NCBI GenBank assembly: GCA_017965425.1 | Contig: JAGCPY010000089.1 | Coordinates: 58,001 to 122,000, forward strand | Origin: Bacteroidaceae bacterium | GTDB lineage: Bacteria; Bacteroidota; Bacteroidia; Bacteroidales; Bacteroidaceae | DNA length: 64,000 bases | Direction of reading: 5' to 3' | Shown: positions 8,602-17,372 of the stretch, one piece after another | How the letters are laid out: the number at the start of each line of letters is the position of its first letter | Position numbering within the stretch: the first letter of the stretch is position 1 | Notes under the pieces: generated by a model | What the model was told of the DNA's origin: nothing | Seen by the model: the letters and a program-made list of their open reading frames with translations, nothing else | The model's database searches: none | Made by a program: the position numbers and the translations under genes

Positions 8602-8778
8602 TCATGCTTCGTACTTGGGTTTCTTATAATTGACGTACATGTGAAGACAGATGCCGCCAATCACCAACAGAATGGCCAGACCCTGAACAATGTTGTAGTC
8701 AACCCAGTCCAATAAATAGCTCATAATCAGCAAGAGCGCGCCCACCAAGGCGACAATGATACCAGAATAAAGTTTCAT
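8602..8778 (-). CDS. Small two-helix membrane protein (58 aa)
   Basis: The translation starts MKLYSGIIVALVGALLLIMS. It has two hydrophobic helices (about residues 5-22 and 31-47) separated by YLLDWVDYNIVQ, and ends in a basic tail YVNYKKPKYEA. Hydrophobic two-helix proteins of this size occur in Bacteroidota genomes as conserved hypotheticals; no function is known to me. The ATG is preceded by an AT-rich stretch without a clear TAnnTTTG. It shares the bidirectional terminator with rprY. Confidence 0.65.
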   Translation of the reverse strand: MKLYSGIIVALVGALLLIMSYLLDWVDYNIVQGLAILLVIGGICLHMYVNYKKPKYEA

Positions 8779-8942
8779 TTTTATGATAGTTTTTGTTTAG
8801 ATATTGCCTCTTTTAGGTATGAAAAGCTCACATTGACAGCACAAATTAAGGAAAAAAACTTCATTCACCGAAACATTTTGCCAAAAAAGTGTCAGCAGGG
8901 CCATTTTTTTCCCTTCTCGGCAAGAAAAACACCCCTAAAGCC

Positions 8943-8972
8943 TTGTCACGTCAGAAAAAAGTGCTACCTTTG
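8943..8972 (+). promoter_or_regulatory. Promoter of the rpsF-rpsR-rplI operon
   Basis: TTG at 8943-8945, 19-base spacer, TACCTTTG at 8965-8972: a near-perfect Bacteroidota promoter. A roughly 40-base leader precedes rpsF. Confidence 0.85.
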
Positions 8973-9018
8973 CACCGCATTTTTGCAAAAACATCTTTTA
9001 ATAACCAATTAACGTATT

Positions 9019-9360
9019 ATGAATCAGTACGAAACCGTTTTCATTTTAACTCCCGTTTTATCTGACGATCAGATGAAGGAAGCGGTCGAAAAGTTCAAGA
9101 ATATTCTCACCGAAGGAGGTGCAGAGATTCTGAACGAAGAGCTCTGGGGTTTGAAGAAGCTCGCTTACCCCATTGAGAAGAAGTCCACGGGCTTCTACGC
9201 TTTGCTGGAGTTTAAGGCCGATCCCACGCTCATCAGCAAGCTCGAAGTGAACTATCGCCGTGACGAGAGAGTGCTCCGCTATCTGACTGTCAAGATGGAG
9301 AAGTATGCAGCAGAATATGCTGAAAAGAGAAGAAACAAAAAAGCTAAAAAGGAGGACTAA
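9019..9360 (+). CDS. rpsF: 30S ribosomal protein S6
   Basis: 113 residues beginning [20 protein letters not shown], the classic S6 start, with [20 protein letters not shown] and [19 protein letters not shown]. It ends in a basic tail ([12 protein letters not shown]). S6 forms a heterodimer with S18 on the 30S platform. The operon order rpsF-rpsR-rplI without ssb between S6 and S18 is usual in Bacteroidota. Confidence 0.97.
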   Translation: MNQYETVFILTPVLSDDQMKEAVEKFKNILTEGGAEILNEELWGLKKLAYPIEKKSTGFYALLEFKADPTLISKLEVNYRRDERVLRYLTVKMEKYAAEYAEKRRNKKAKKED

Positions 9361-9364
9361 CATT

Positions 9365-9628
9365 ATGGCACAATCAGAAATCCGCTATCTCACACCGCCT
9401 ACCGTTGACGTTAAGAAGAAAAAGTATTGCCGTTTCAAGAAGCTCGGCATTAAGTATATCGATTATAAGGATCCCGAATTCCTCAAGAAGTTCCTTAATG
9501 AACAGGGTAAGATTCTGCCCCGTCGCATTACCGGCACTTCCCTCAAGTATCAGCGCCGTGTCGCACAGGCTGTCAAGCGTGCACGTCACCTCGCTTTGCT
9601 GCCCTTCGTAACCGATATGATGAAATAA
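9365..9628 (+). CDS. rpsR: 30S ribosomal protein S18
   Basis: 87 residues from [14 protein letters not shown], 4 bases after the rpsF stop. Contains [19 protein letters not shown] and [20 protein letters not shown], the conserved S18 core that contacts 16S rRNA and S6. A longer upstream frame overlaps rpsF and is rejected. Confidence 0.97.
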   Translation: MAQSEIRYLTPPTVDVKKKKYCRFKKLGIKYIDYKDPEFLKKFLNEQGKILPRRITGTSLKYQRRVAQAVKRARHLALLPFVTDMMK

Positions 9629-9650
9629 TAATTAAAGAGGAATAAGCACT

Positions 9651-10187
9651 ATGGAAATCATTCTGAAAGAAGATGTTATCGGCTTGGGCTACAAGCACGA
9701 CATCGTGAACGTGAAGAGCGGCTATGGTCGCAACTATCTTATTCCCCAGGGCAAGGGCGTCATCGCATCTGAGAGTGCCAAGAAGCAGCTTGCCGAAGAG
9801 CTCCGTCAAAAGGCTAAGAAGCTCGAGAAGATCAAGAATGACGCACAGGCTATCGCCGACAAGCTCGAAGGCGTTGCCCTGACCATCGAAGCCAAGGTGA
9901 GCAACACCGGCACCATCTATGGCAGCGTCAACAGCGTAATGATTGCCGACGAACTCAGCAAGCTCGGTTTCGACATCGACCGCAAGCTCATCACCATCAA
10001 GGATGTGAAGACTGTTGGAGAGCACAAGGCCGTCGTCCGCCTTCACAAGGAAATCAGCGTGGCCATCCCCGTTACCGTCATCAGCGATGCTCCCGTGGCT
10101 GCGCCCGTAGAGGCTGCACCTGCTCCCGCTCCTGCACCCGCAGAGAATGCAGATGTTGAAGACGAAGATCCAGAAGAAGAGGCGTAA
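9651..10187 (+). CDS. rplI: 50S ribosomal protein L9 with acidic tail
   Basis: 178 residues. The N-terminal rRNA-binding domain has MEIILKEDVIGLGYKHDIVN, GYGRNYLIPQGKGV, then the long connecting helix and the C-terminal domain. L9 is usually about 150 residues. Here roughly 30 extra residues form an Ala/Pro-rich then strongly acidic tail (PAENADVEDEDPEEEA). Such tails occur in some Bacteroidales L9 proteins; their purpose is not known. The gene is followed by a strong terminator. Confidence 0.96.
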   Translation: MEIILKEDVIGLGYKHDIVNVKSGYGRNYLIPQGKGVIASESAKKQLAEELRQKAKKLEKIKNDAQAIADKLEGVALTIEAKVSNTGTIYGSVNSVMIADELSKLGFDIDRKLITIKDVKTVGEHKAVVRLHKEISVAIPVTVISDAPVAAPVEAAPAPAPAPAENADVEDEDPEEEA

Positions 10188-10222
10188 TCATTTGTAACAT
10201 ACAGACGTAGAACTGCATACGT

Positions 10223-10257
10223 AAAAGCCGTGACTCCGAGTGGGTCACGGCTTTTTC
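10223..10257 (+). terminator. Terminator of the rpsF operon
   Basis: AAAAGCCGTGAC paired with GTCACGGCTTTTT; the stem is followed by a T-run. Confidence 0.9.
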
Positions 10258-10318
10258 TTGTTTCGTCTATCTGCAATTGCACTTCAACCTTAGGATGATG
10301 CTGGTTAGGTGCAGACAA

Positions 10319-10352
10319 AAAAGAGAAGGACTTCACGTGAGTGAAGTCCTTC
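10319..10352 (-). terminator. Terminator of the small lipoprotein gene
   Basis: Read on the minus strand, a perfect 12-bp stem (GAAGGACTTCAC with its complement, 4-base loop) is followed by TCTTTTTT, a good intrinsic terminator about 50 bases after the stop. Confidence 0.85.
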
Positions 10353-10404
10353 CGCTGTTGTTTCCTGTTGATGTTCGAGCAGGAGATGGCTCTGCTGTCT
10401 TGAA

Positions 10405-10602
10405 TTATTCAGCAACAACCTCAGCAGCCTCTTCAACAACCTCAGCAGCGACGCTGTCAACAACCTCAGCGAGAGTGTCAACAACTTCAGCAGCCTCGCA
10501 GCATACGCTGTCACAAGCCTCCTCAGCCTTCTGCTGAGCACCACCGCAAGATGCGAAAGAGATAGCCATAGCGGCTACGAACATAAATGCAACCTTTTTC
10601 AT
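10405..10602 (-). CDS. Small Ala/Glu/Val-rich lipoprotein (65 aa)
   Basis: A signal peptide (MKKVAFMFVAAMAISFASC) ends in a lipobox-like SFASCGG. The mature part is only about 47 residues: a Cys-containing stretch (ACDSVCCEA), then quasi-repeats of VVDTLAEVVDSVAAEVVEEA that should form an acidic amphipathic helix. It has its own promoter (TACCTTTG, 10658-10665) and terminator, so it looks like a real, independently expressed gene. Short lipoproteins of this type are frequent and uncharacterised in Prevotellaceae. The heptad-like spacing suggests a trimeric coil of Lpp type, but that is inference. Confidence 0.75.
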   Translation of the reverse strand: MKKVAFMFVAAMAISFASCGGAQQKAEEACDSVCCEAAEVVDTLAEVVDSVAAEVVEEAAEVVAE

Positions 10603-10657
10603 TTTCTTTTTTGCTTTTTAATTCTGTAAAACAATCATTTGCTTTTCTAAAACGCTG

Positions 10658-10665
10658 CAAAGGTA
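10658..10665 (-). promoter_or_regulatory. -7 promoter element of the small lipoprotein gene
   Basis: TACCTTTG on the minus strand, 56 bases upstream of the ATG at 10602. Confidence 0.7.
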
Positions 10666-10817
10666 CGGACTTTTTTGATACGTTGTATCGTTTACACCCA
10701 TCTTTTTTTCATCTTTTTTTCATCTTTTTTAGAGATGATGGTGCAATCGCTTAATAATTAGCATTGTAGTCAAATGTTAAAATTTGGCTGTCCTTTGCTC
10801 CTTCGCGCAGATTGCCG

Positions 10818-10825
10818 TAACTTTG
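10818..10825 (+). promoter_or_regulatory. -7 promoter element of mtaB
   Basis: TAACTTTG ending 8 bases before the ATG at 10834; transcription would start about 3-5 bases before the start codon, giving a nearly leaderless mRNA. Confidence 0.65.
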
Positions 10826-10833
10826 CACGCAGA

Positions 10834-12153
10834 ATGACAACAGATGGAATTTTAAAGGACAGACGTGCGGCCTATTTCACCCTTGGCTGCAAGCTCAACT
10901 TTGCAGAGACTTCCACGATAGCTCAACACCTGGCAGCGGAAGGTGTTCGCGTGGCTCGTCGAGGGGAAAAAGCCGATGTCTGCATCGTGAATACGTGCAG
11001 CGTCACAGAAGTGGCCGACCACAAGTGCAGGCAAGCCATCCACAAGCTGGTGCGTCAACATCCGGGCGCTTTCGTGGTCGTCACCGGCTGCTATGCCCAG
11101 TTGAAGTCTCAGGAGGTGGCGGCAATCCCTGGCGTGAGCCTCGTCTTGGGTCAGCAGGATAAGGGCAAGATCGTCGATATCATCAAGCAACATTTCGACA
11201 CCTCCACGGACACCCCTCACAGCGGTTTGGCGTGCTCAGATGTCGCCGACGCCTCTGTTTTCGTGCCTTCCTGTTCTTGCGGCAGCCGCACGCGCTATTT
11301 CCTGAAGGTTCAGGACGGCTGCAACTATTTCTGCACTTACTGCACGATACCCTTTGCTCGTGGACGCAGCCGCAACGGCAGCATCGCCTCTCTGGTAGAG
11401 CAGGCGCGCCAGGCGGCTTCCGGAGGCGGAAAGGAGATTGTTCTCACGGGCGTGAACATCGGCGATTTTGGTCGCACGACGGGCGAGTCGTTCCTTGACC
11501 TGTTGCGTGCCTTGGACGCAGTCGAGGGCATCGAGCGCTACCGCATCTCCAGCATCGAGCCTAACCTGCTGACCGACGATGTCTTACGTTTCTGTGCCCA
11601 GAGCCGTGCCTTCATGCCCCACTTCCATATCCCTTTGCAGTCGGGGTCTGATGAAGTGCTGCGCCTGATGCACCGCCGTTACGATACGGCTCTATTTTAT
11701 AATAAGGTATCGCGCGCGCGTGAGTTGATGCCCGACTGCTTCATTGGCGTGGATGTCATTGTTGGAACGCGCGGCGAGACGTCCGAGCTTTTTGACCAAG
11801 CCGAACACTTTGTCGATTCGTTGCCCATCTCCCAGCTCCATGTCTTCAGCTATAGTGAGCGTCCGGGTACGGCAGCCTTGCGCATTCCCCACGTCGTCCG
11901 TCCCGAGGAGAAGCACGAGCGCAGCCAGCGACTTCTGGCCATCAGCGACCGGAAACTGCACGCTTTCTACGACCGCTTCGTCGGAACGACGCGCCCCGTC
12001 TTGCTCGAACACTCTCGCGTGGCAGGCCTCTACAACGGTTTCACCGACAATTACATCAAGGTCGAGTATGCGGGTCAGGGCCAAGATAACCACCTGCTTC
12101 CCCTCAAGCTCATCGGTTGGAACGCCGACAAAAAAGCCCTCATTGCCGAATGA
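10834..12153 (+). CDS. mtaB: tRNA t6A37 methylthiotransferase MtaB
   Basis: 439 residues. The N-terminal MTTase domain has FTLGCKLNFAET, NTCSVTEVADHKCRQ and VVTGCYAQ with the three Cys of the auxiliary Fe-S cluster. The radical-SAM CxxxCxxC is GCNYFCTYC (Cys163, Cys167, Cys170). The signature IPFARGRSRNGS and IPLQSGSDEVLRLMHRRY follow, then a C-terminal TRAM-like region. The enzyme converts t6A37 to ms2t6A37 in ANN-decoding tRNAs. The start at 10834 is preferred over 10774 because the promoter lies between them. It overlaps the glycosyltransferase gene by 4 bases. Confidence 0.93.
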   Translation: MTTDGILKDRRAAYFTLGCKLNFAETSTIAQHLAAEGVRVARRGEKADVCIVNTCSVTEVADHKCRQAIHKLVRQHPGAFVVVTGCYAQLKSQEVAAIPGVSLVLGQQDKGKIVDIIKQHFDTSTDTPHSGLACSDVADASVFVPSCSCGSRTRYFLKVQDGCNYFCTYCTIPFARGRSRNGSIASLVEQARQAASGGGKEIVLTGVNIGDFGRTTGESFLDLLRALDAVEGIERYRISSIEPNLLTDDVLRFCAQSRAFMPHFHIPLQSGSDEVLRLMHRRYDTALFYNKVSRARELMPDCFIGVDVIVGTRGETSELFDQAEHFVDSLPISQLHVFSYSERPGTAALRIPHVVRPEEKHERSQRLLAISDRKLHAFYDRFVGTTRPVLLEHSRVAGLYNGFTDNYIKVEYAGQGQDNHLLPLKLIGWNADKKALIAE

Positions 12154-13175
12154 ATACAGCCATTGTCATACTCAATTGGAACGGCGCACAGATGCTCCGC
12201 CGCTTCCTCCCTTCGGTTCTGGCGAACACGCCAGCGGGCCTTGCCCGTGTCGTCGTGGCCGACAATGGATCCACGGATGATTCCCTGGCCGTTCTGGCGG
12301 CAGACTTTCCCGAGGTGGAGGTCATCTCGCTTGACCGCAACTATGGTTTTGCCGAAGGCTATAACCAGGCCTTGCGCAGGGTGGGGGAGGAAGATGAATA
12401 CTATCTTCTTCTGAATTCAGACATCGAGACGCCGGCAGGTTGGCTTCAGCCGTTGCTCGCCTACATGGATGCCCACCCCGATGTGGCCGCCTGCCAGCCC
12501 AAGCTTCGTGCCGAGCACACGCGCACGCATTTCGAATACGCCGGTGCTGCGGGCGGGTACTTGGATTCGCTGGGCTATCCCTTCTGTCGTGGCCGCCTCT
12601 TTGATACCGTGGAAGAAGACCTTGGGCAGTATGACACCGTGGCCGACGTCTTTTGGGCCACGGGTGCCGCCTTGCTGATCCGTTCCCGTGTCTATTGGGA
12701 CGTGGGCGGTCTCGACGGTCGCTTTTTTGCCCATCAGGAGGAGATTGATTTGTGCTGGCGTCTGCGTTCACGCGGCCATCGCATCGTCTGTGTGCCTCAG
12801 TCCGTTGTCTTCCACGTCGGTGGCGGCACCCTGCCGAAAGAGAATCCTCGCAAGACCTTCCTCAACTTCCGCAACAACCTGTTGCTCTTGTACAAGAACC
12901 TGCCGGCCAATCGCTTACGGCGTGTATTTTTCCTGCGTTTCTGGTTAGATGCCTTGGCCTCTTTCGTGTTCCTTCTGAAAGGCGAGGTTGGCAGTTTCCG
13001 CGCTGTTTGGCAGGCGCGCCGCGAGTTTCGTCGAATCAAGAGCGATTTCAGGAATGATCGTGCTGCGAATCTCGCCTGCACGACCCTTGACCCCATCCCC
13101 GAGCAATACCTCGGCAGCCTGTTGGCGGCTTACTATTTGCGCAAGATCCGTGTCTTCAACAAGCTTGATTGGTAG
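12150..13175 (+). CDS. Family 2 glycosyltransferase
   Basis: 341 residues, starting at the ATG that overlaps the mtaB stop (ATGA). GT-A fold motifs: VILNWNGAQMLRRFLPS, VVADNGSTDDSL and LLNSDIETPAGWL for nucleotide-sugar and metal binding, then GGLDGRFFAHQEEIDLCWRL, which contains the catalytic-base region ED-like EID. The arrangement resembles rhamnosyltransferase-like GT2 enzymes that build cell-surface polysaccharide. A hydrophobic stretch (LRRVFFLRFWLDALASFVFL) near residue 265 may associate with the membrane. The acceptor is unknown. A repeat element with a terminator-like stem follows the stop. Confidence 0.88.
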   Translation: MNTAIVILNWNGAQMLRRFLPSVLANTPAGLARVVVADNGSTDDSLAVLAADFPEVEVISLDRNYGFAEGYNQALRRVGEEDEYYLLLNSDIETPAGWLQPLLAYMDAHPDVAACQPKLRAEHTRTHFEYAGAAGGYLDSLGYPFCRGRLFDTVEEDLGQYDTVADVFWATGAALLIRSRVYWDVGGLDGRFFAHQEEIDLCWRLRSRGHRIVCVPQSVVFHVGGGTLPKENPRKTFLNFRNNLLLLYKNLPANRLRRVFFLRFWLDALASFVFLLKGEVGSFRAVWQARREFRRIKSDFRNDRAANLACTTLDPIPEQYLGSLLAAYYLRKIRVFNKLDW

Positions 13176-13183
13176 GCGTTTAA

Positions 13184-13289
13184 CCTCAATCCCTCACCAT
13201 CCCTCACCAATCCCTCACCAATCCCTCACCTGCAAACGGCTTGTTCACAGCTAATTAGTGGTGATGGTGAGGGATTGAGGCTTTTTTTT
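13184..13289 (+). repeat. Half copy of the CCCTCACC composite repeat (family A), terminator-like
   Basis: CCTCAATCCCTCACC (13184-13198) and its perfect complement GGTGAGGGATTGAGG (13266-13280) form a 15-bp stem. Inside the left arm, CCCTCACC recurs four times about 10-11 bases apart. The right arm is followed by CTTTTTTTT, so this copy can act as the terminator of mtaB and the glycosyltransferase. Confidence 0.85.
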
Positions 13290-13356
13290 GAAAAAACAGG
13301 TGTAGAGGACGTGGTTGCTGTATTTTCTCGCAGGAATGTTTTGTGTCGATGCTGTG

Positions 13357-13420
13357 AACGTTAATACCTTCCGTGCAGAACGTCAATACCTTTCAGGCAG
13401 AACGTCTATACGTTACTCAG
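13357..13420. repeat. 22-bp periodic repeat array, 3 units (family B, site 2)
   Basis: AACGT starts at 13357, 13379 and 13401, exactly 22 bases apart; the third unit is slightly degenerate at its end. It lies in the 378-base gap between co-directional genes, downstream of the family A half copy. The gap also holds the next gene's promoter. Confidence 0.8.
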
Positions 13421-13518
13421 CAGAGATAAATCCAGATATGTGCAGACCGATTCGTGCTAAAACGGGCAGGAATGGAAGAAAAAAGCAGTTTTCTTGCTGT
13501 AGGATGTCAAATATGTAG

Positions 13519-13526
13519 TACCTTTG
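13519..13526 (+). promoter_or_regulatory. -7 promoter element of the YgjP-like gene
   Basis: TACCTTTG, 27 bases before the ATG at 13554. Confidence 0.7.
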
Positions 13527-13553
13527 CAACGTGAATGCCCGTACAAAGGCCCC

Positions 13554-14165
13554 ATGACGAAAATGCTGAACCTTGAACGTGAAACGGCACCTTTCCGCAT
13601 CAGTGTGACTCGTCGCCGTACCAGCCGCATGAGTATGCGCATCGCCAAGGATGGCGAGGTGCGCGTGTCTGTGCCCTACGGAACCCCGGACGACGAGGTG
13701 AAGGATTTCGTCTGTAGCCATCGGGAGTGGATTGAAAAGGCGCGTGCGAAGACGGCAGAGGGTGAACAGACGCGTCAGGCTTTCTTTGCTCAGTTGCCTT
13801 TGAAGACGCGTCAGGACTGGGACACGGCCAGGCAGCGTCTGGACAGCATCGTCCTCCCGATGCTGGAACACCATGCCCGTGAGATGGGTGTCGAGCCAGC
13901 AGGCGTTTACTATCGGGCGACCATCTCGCGCTGGGGGTGTTGCCATCCCGCGCGCAGAGTCATCTGCCTGAGCCCCTATCTCCTGCTTCTGCCAGAATGG
14001 TGCATCGAGCACGTCGTTGTTCATGAACTGGTTCACCTGCTGGTGCCCAATCACGGGCCGCGTTTTCATGCACTCATGGACCACTATTTCCCCAGCTGGC
14101 GTGAGGCGCGTGCAGAAACGAAGAAGATTTGCCGTTCCCCGCGCGGACGCGTGGACGCATCGTGA
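13554..14165 (+). CDS. YgjP/SprT-like zinc metallopeptidase (M48-type, DUF45)
   Basis: 203 residues. The C-terminal half has the zinc-binding HELVH in VVHELVHLLVPNHGPRFHALM, with the NHGPRF block that gives the third ligand region, preceded by ISRWGCCHPARRVICLSPYL, which corresponds to the family's WGSCS block. The ATG at 13554 is chosen because a TTG at 13524 lies in the promoter. Members are predicted cytoplasmic metalloproteases of unknown substrate. The S-to-C and C changes in the WGCC motif are a small departure from the usual WGSC. Confidence 0.85.
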   Translation: MTKMLNLERETAPFRISVTRRRTSRMSMRIAKDGEVRVSVPYGTPDDEVKDFVCSHREWIEKARAKTAEGEQTRQAFFAQLPLKTRQDWDTARQRLDSIVLPMLEHHAREMGVEPAGVYYRATISRWGCCHPARRVICLSPYLLLLPEWCIEHVVVHELVHLLVPNHGPRFHALMDHYFPSWREARAETKKICRSPRGRVDAS

Positions 14166-14189
14166 TGAAACATCAATAAAAGAAAGATT

Positions 14190-15329
14190 ATGAAACAAAT
14201 GCTTCTCTTGGTAGCTCTTGTGGCTACGATGCTCCCGCTCTGGTCTCAGACGGAACAGAAACCCCGCCGTCAGCGGATGGATTGGTTCGAAAGTGTGAAA
14301 TCGCCAGAAGTGAAAGCCAATGGCGACGTGACGTTCCGGCTCTTTGCCCCACAGGCCAAGGAGGTGACGGTCAACGGACAATGGGGTCCTGCGGCGCCGA
14401 TGGAGTGGGACGACGACGAACAGGTGTGGAAGGCGACGGTGCACCCGACCGTTGCCGACATCTACCCTTATAACTTCGTCGTAGATGGGCAGGCCGTCAA
14501 CGATCCAGCCAACAAGGACCTCTTCCCCAACGAACTCTTCAAGGGCAGCCTGCTGCTCATGCCGAATCCTGAAATGCTCTACACAGAGCGCGACATCCCG
14601 CATGGCAAGGTTCACTATTGCACCTACTACTCCTCGGTGCTGAAGGAACTGCGTACGATGCTCGTCTATACGCCGGCAGATTATGACCTCAAAGCCAGGT
14701 TGCGTTATCCTGTGCTCTACCTCGTCAGCGGAACGACTGACACCGAAGAGACGTGGTACAAGGCAGGGCGTACAAACTTCATCCTCGACAACCTGATTCA
14801 TGACGGACAAGCAGAAAAGATGATCGTCGTGATGCCCTACGGCAACATGAACACGGGCAACCCGCGGCCATCGTCGTCGGCAGCCACGGAGTGCTACGAG
14901 ATTTTCTCGCAGGAGATGGAGCAGTGTGTGATGCCTTACGTGGAAACCAACTTCCGCACGCAGGCCGACCGCCGTTACCGTGCCATCGCAGGCTTCTCGC
15001 GTGGTGGCGGAGAAGCGCTCTACACCGCTTTCAAGCTCTCTGACCGCTTCTCGGCTGTCTGTGCCTACGCTGCCTACCTGACCGACGAGGTCTATGCTGA
15101 GAGGTTCGGCCACCTCGTGAACAATCCCGAGAAGATGAACAGCCTCTTTCACCTTATCTGGTTCGGCGTTGGTTCAGACGACTTCCTCCATGACCCCGTG
15201 AAGCAGAACGAAGCCCTGTTCACGCAAAAGGGAATCCGCCACGAAGCCTTCGACACCACAGGTGGACACACGTGGATGAACGCTCGCAAGTACCTCGGCA
15301 TCACCGCAAAAAAGCTTTTCAAGAAGTAA
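14190..15329 (+). CDS. Secreted CE1-type esterase with N-terminal E-set/CBM48-like domain
   Basis: 379 residues. Signal peptide (MKQMLLLVALVATMLPLWSQ), then an Ig-like E-set domain (about 45-120, VTFRLFAPQAKEVTVNGQW), then an alpha/beta hydrolase. The nucleophile elbow is GFSRGGGEAL, the acid is probably in VGSDDF and the catalytic His in GGHTWMNAR. This layout is typical of Bacteroidota feruloyl or acetyl-xylan esterases (CE1). It acts outside the cytoplasm on plant cell-wall esters by family inference. 24 bases after the YgjP-like gene, so possibly co-transcribed. Confidence 0.85.
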   Translation: MKQMLLLVALVATMLPLWSQTEQKPRRQRMDWFESVKSPEVKANGDVTFRLFAPQAKEVTVNGQWGPAAPMEWDDDEQVWKATVHPTVADIYPYNFVVDGQAVNDPANKDLFPNELFKGSLLLMPNPEMLYTERDIPHGKVHYCTYYSSVLKELRTMLVYTPADYDLKARLRYPVLYLVSGTTDTEETWYKAGRTNFILDNLIHDGQAEKMIVVMPYGNMNTGNPRPSSSAATECYEIFSQEMEQCVMPYVETNFRTQADRRYRAIAGFSRGGGEALYTAFKLSDRFSAVCAYAAYLTDEVYAERFGHLVNNPEKMNSLFHLIWFGVGSDDFLHDPVKQNEALFTQKGIRHEAFDTTGGHTWMNARKYLGITAKKLFKK

Positions 15330-15532
15330 TGCCGAAGGGCGGTGCCCGTGGCGGCTTGAAAATCCACACCCTGTGAGCAGGAGTGATGGGCGTGATGGAT
15401 GTTCCGTGATAATGTTGAGTAGGAACGATGTTGATTGCCTGCCGTCTTTGGGTGGTGGCATATCCTTTGGCATTTTGGGAACATGACTGGAGAAAATGGA
15501 GAAAAAATGAAGGCCGTCTCAACGGAAAAGCC

Positions 15533-15540
15533 TATCTTTG
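15533..15540 (+). promoter_or_regulatory. -7 promoter element of the FkbH cassette
   Basis: TATCTTTG, 21 bases before the ATG at 15562. Confidence 0.7.
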
Positions 15541-15561
15541 CACAAAAATTGAAACAAACGT

Positions 15562-17367
15562 ATGTTCACCTTCAATGAGCTGAAGAAAAACCTCCGCCAC
15601 GAAGCAGGCAGTTTGCCGACGATTCGGATGGCGCTGGTGGGCGACACGGCCACACAGTTCCTGGCCACCGCCCTGCGTGGAACAGGCGTGGCCAGAGGCT
15701 TCCACATCGACTTGTTTGAGGCAGAGTACAACCAGGTAGAGCGTCAGTTCCTGGATCCCGGAAGCGAGCTCTATGCTTTCGACGCAGATGTCGTCGTGCT
15801 GTTCCAATCGACTCACAAGTTGGCGGAGCAGCATAGCATGATGACCGCCGAACAGCAGGAGCAGCTTGCCGACGTGCGAATAGCGTTCGTGGCTTCCATT
15901 TGTGAGAACAAGGCTCTTGCCGGCAAGAAGCTCATCTGCCTGAACTACCCAGAAATCGATGACACCGTCTTCGGCAGCTATGCCAATCAGGTTCCGTCCT
16001 CGTTGACGTGGCAGGTTCGTCGTTTGAACTTCGAGCTGATGCAACTTTCCCGGCAATACCAGAATCTGTTTCTCTGTGACATCGCAGCCTTGCAGAACAA
16101 GTTTGGGCGCGACTGGCTGTTTGCCCCCAATATCTACGTCAGCACCGAGATGGTGCTGTCGCTTGACGCACTTCCTTTTGTGGCATCGCGCGTTCTCGAC
16201 ATTGCTTGTGCCATCCGCGGCCAGTTCAAGAAGTGCCTGATTCTGGACCTCGACAATACGCTGTGGGGCGGTGTCATCGGCGACGACGGCCTCGAAGGCA
16301 TCCAGCTTGGACACGGTCTTGGCATTGGCAAGGCATTCAGCGAGTTCCAGCTTTGGGTGAAGAAGTTGCGTCAAAGAGGCATCATCATCTGTGTGGCCTC
16401 GAAGAACGACGAGCAGGTGGCCAAGGAACCCTTTGAGCGTCATCCCGACATGGTGCTGCGTCTGGACGACATCGCCGTGTTCCAAGCTAATTGGGAAACG
16501 AAGGTGGACAACATACGGGCCATACAACGAGTGCTGAACATCGGCTTCGACAGCATGGTGTTCCTCGACGATAACCCCTTCGAGCGGGCCATTGTGCGCG
16601 AGAACATACAAGGTATTACCGTGCCCGAACTGCCCGACGACCCTGGGCTCTACCTCGAATATCTCTACTCGCTGAACCTCTTTGAGACCGCCTCCTACAG
16701 CTCTGCCGACAAGGACCGCACGCGGCAGTACCAAGTGGAGGCACAGCGGGTGCAGCTGGCCAAGACGTTCGACAGCGAAGCGGACTTCCTGCGTTCGCTC
16801 GGCATGACGTCCGTGGTCAGCGGCTTCACCAAGTTCAATACTCCTCGTGTGGCTCAGCTGACGCAGCGCAGCAATCAGTTTAACCTGCGCACCGTTCGCT
16901 ATACCGAAGCCGACATTGCCGCCTTGGCCTCTGATCCGGAGGTGGTGGATCTGAGCTTCACCCTCGAAGACCGTTTCGGCGACAACGGCTTGATTGCCGT
17001 CGTTGTCATGAAGCCCATCGACGAGAGGGGACTCTCCGCAAGCGCCGAAAGCGGAACCCGTTTCCCCGATTTGCGCGAGGCGAGTCACGACCACCCGGAA
17101 ACCCTTTTCATAGATACGTGGTTGATGAGCTGTCGTGTGTTGCGTCGTGGAGTGGAGAACTTCGTGCTGAACACGATGGTGGAGCGAGCTCGCCAGAGAG
17201 GTTGCCGCCGCATCGTGGGCGAGTATTTGCCCACGCTAAAGAACAAGATGGTTGAACGCCACTACCTGGATTTAGGCTTCTTGCCGCTGGAAGGGCAGGG
17301 GAGCGGTCGCTATGTCCTGGACGTGGATGCTTATCAGCCAAAAGAATGTTTTATCACCATTAAATAA
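15562..17367 (+). CDS. FkbH-like HAD-IIIC phosphatase/acyl-loading protein
   Basis: 601 residues. The N-terminal part (about 1-205) resembles the SGNH-like domain of FkbH-like proteins. A HAD domain follows with DLDNTLWGGVIGDDG (Asp229 and Asp231 as nucleophile and acid) and VFLDDNPFER. The C-terminal part (about 430-595) is GNAT-like, with ERARQRGCRRIVGEYLPT. FkbH enzymes dephosphorylate 1,3-bisphosphoglycerate and load glyceryl onto an acyl carrier protein. The ACP gene is 5 bases downstream, followed by MBOAT and SGNH genes, which strongly suggests loading of a small hydroxyacid for transfer to an exported polymer. Confidence 0.88.
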   Translation: MFTFNELKKNLRHEAGSLPTIRMALVGDTATQFLATALRGTGVARGFHIDLFEAEYNQVERQFLDPGSELYAFDADVVVLFQSTHKLAEQHSMMTAEQQEQLADVRIAFVASICENKALAGKKLICLNYPEIDDTVFGSYANQVPSSLTWQVRRLNFELMQLSRQYQNLFLCDIAALQNKFGRDWLFAPNIYVSTEMVLSLDALPFVASRVLDIACAIRGQFKKCLILDLDNTLWGGVIGDDGLEGIQLGHGLGIGKAFSEFQLWVKKLRQRGIIICVASKNDEQVAKEPFERHPDMVLRLDDIAVFQANWETKVDNIRAIQRVLNIGFDSMVFLDDNPFERAIVRENIQGITVPELPDDPGLYLEYLYSLNLFETASYSSADKDRTRQYQVEAQRVQLAKTFDSEADFLRSLGMTSVVSGFTKFNTPRVAQLTQRSNQFNLRTVRYTEADIAALASDPEVVDLSFTLEDRFGDNGLIAVVVMKPIDERGLSASAESGTRFPDLREASHDHPETLFIDTWLMSCRVLRRGVENFVLNTMVERARQRGCRRIVGEYLPTLKNKMVERHYLDLGFLPLEGQGSGRYVLDVDAYQPKECFITIK

Positions 17368-17372
17368 ATCCA

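Noticed and set aside
13554-14165. A RAYT transposase that would mobilise the palindromic repeats
   Set aside because: The gene lies close to a repeat, but its HELVH motif shows a YgjP-like metallopeptidase, not a HUH nuclease.
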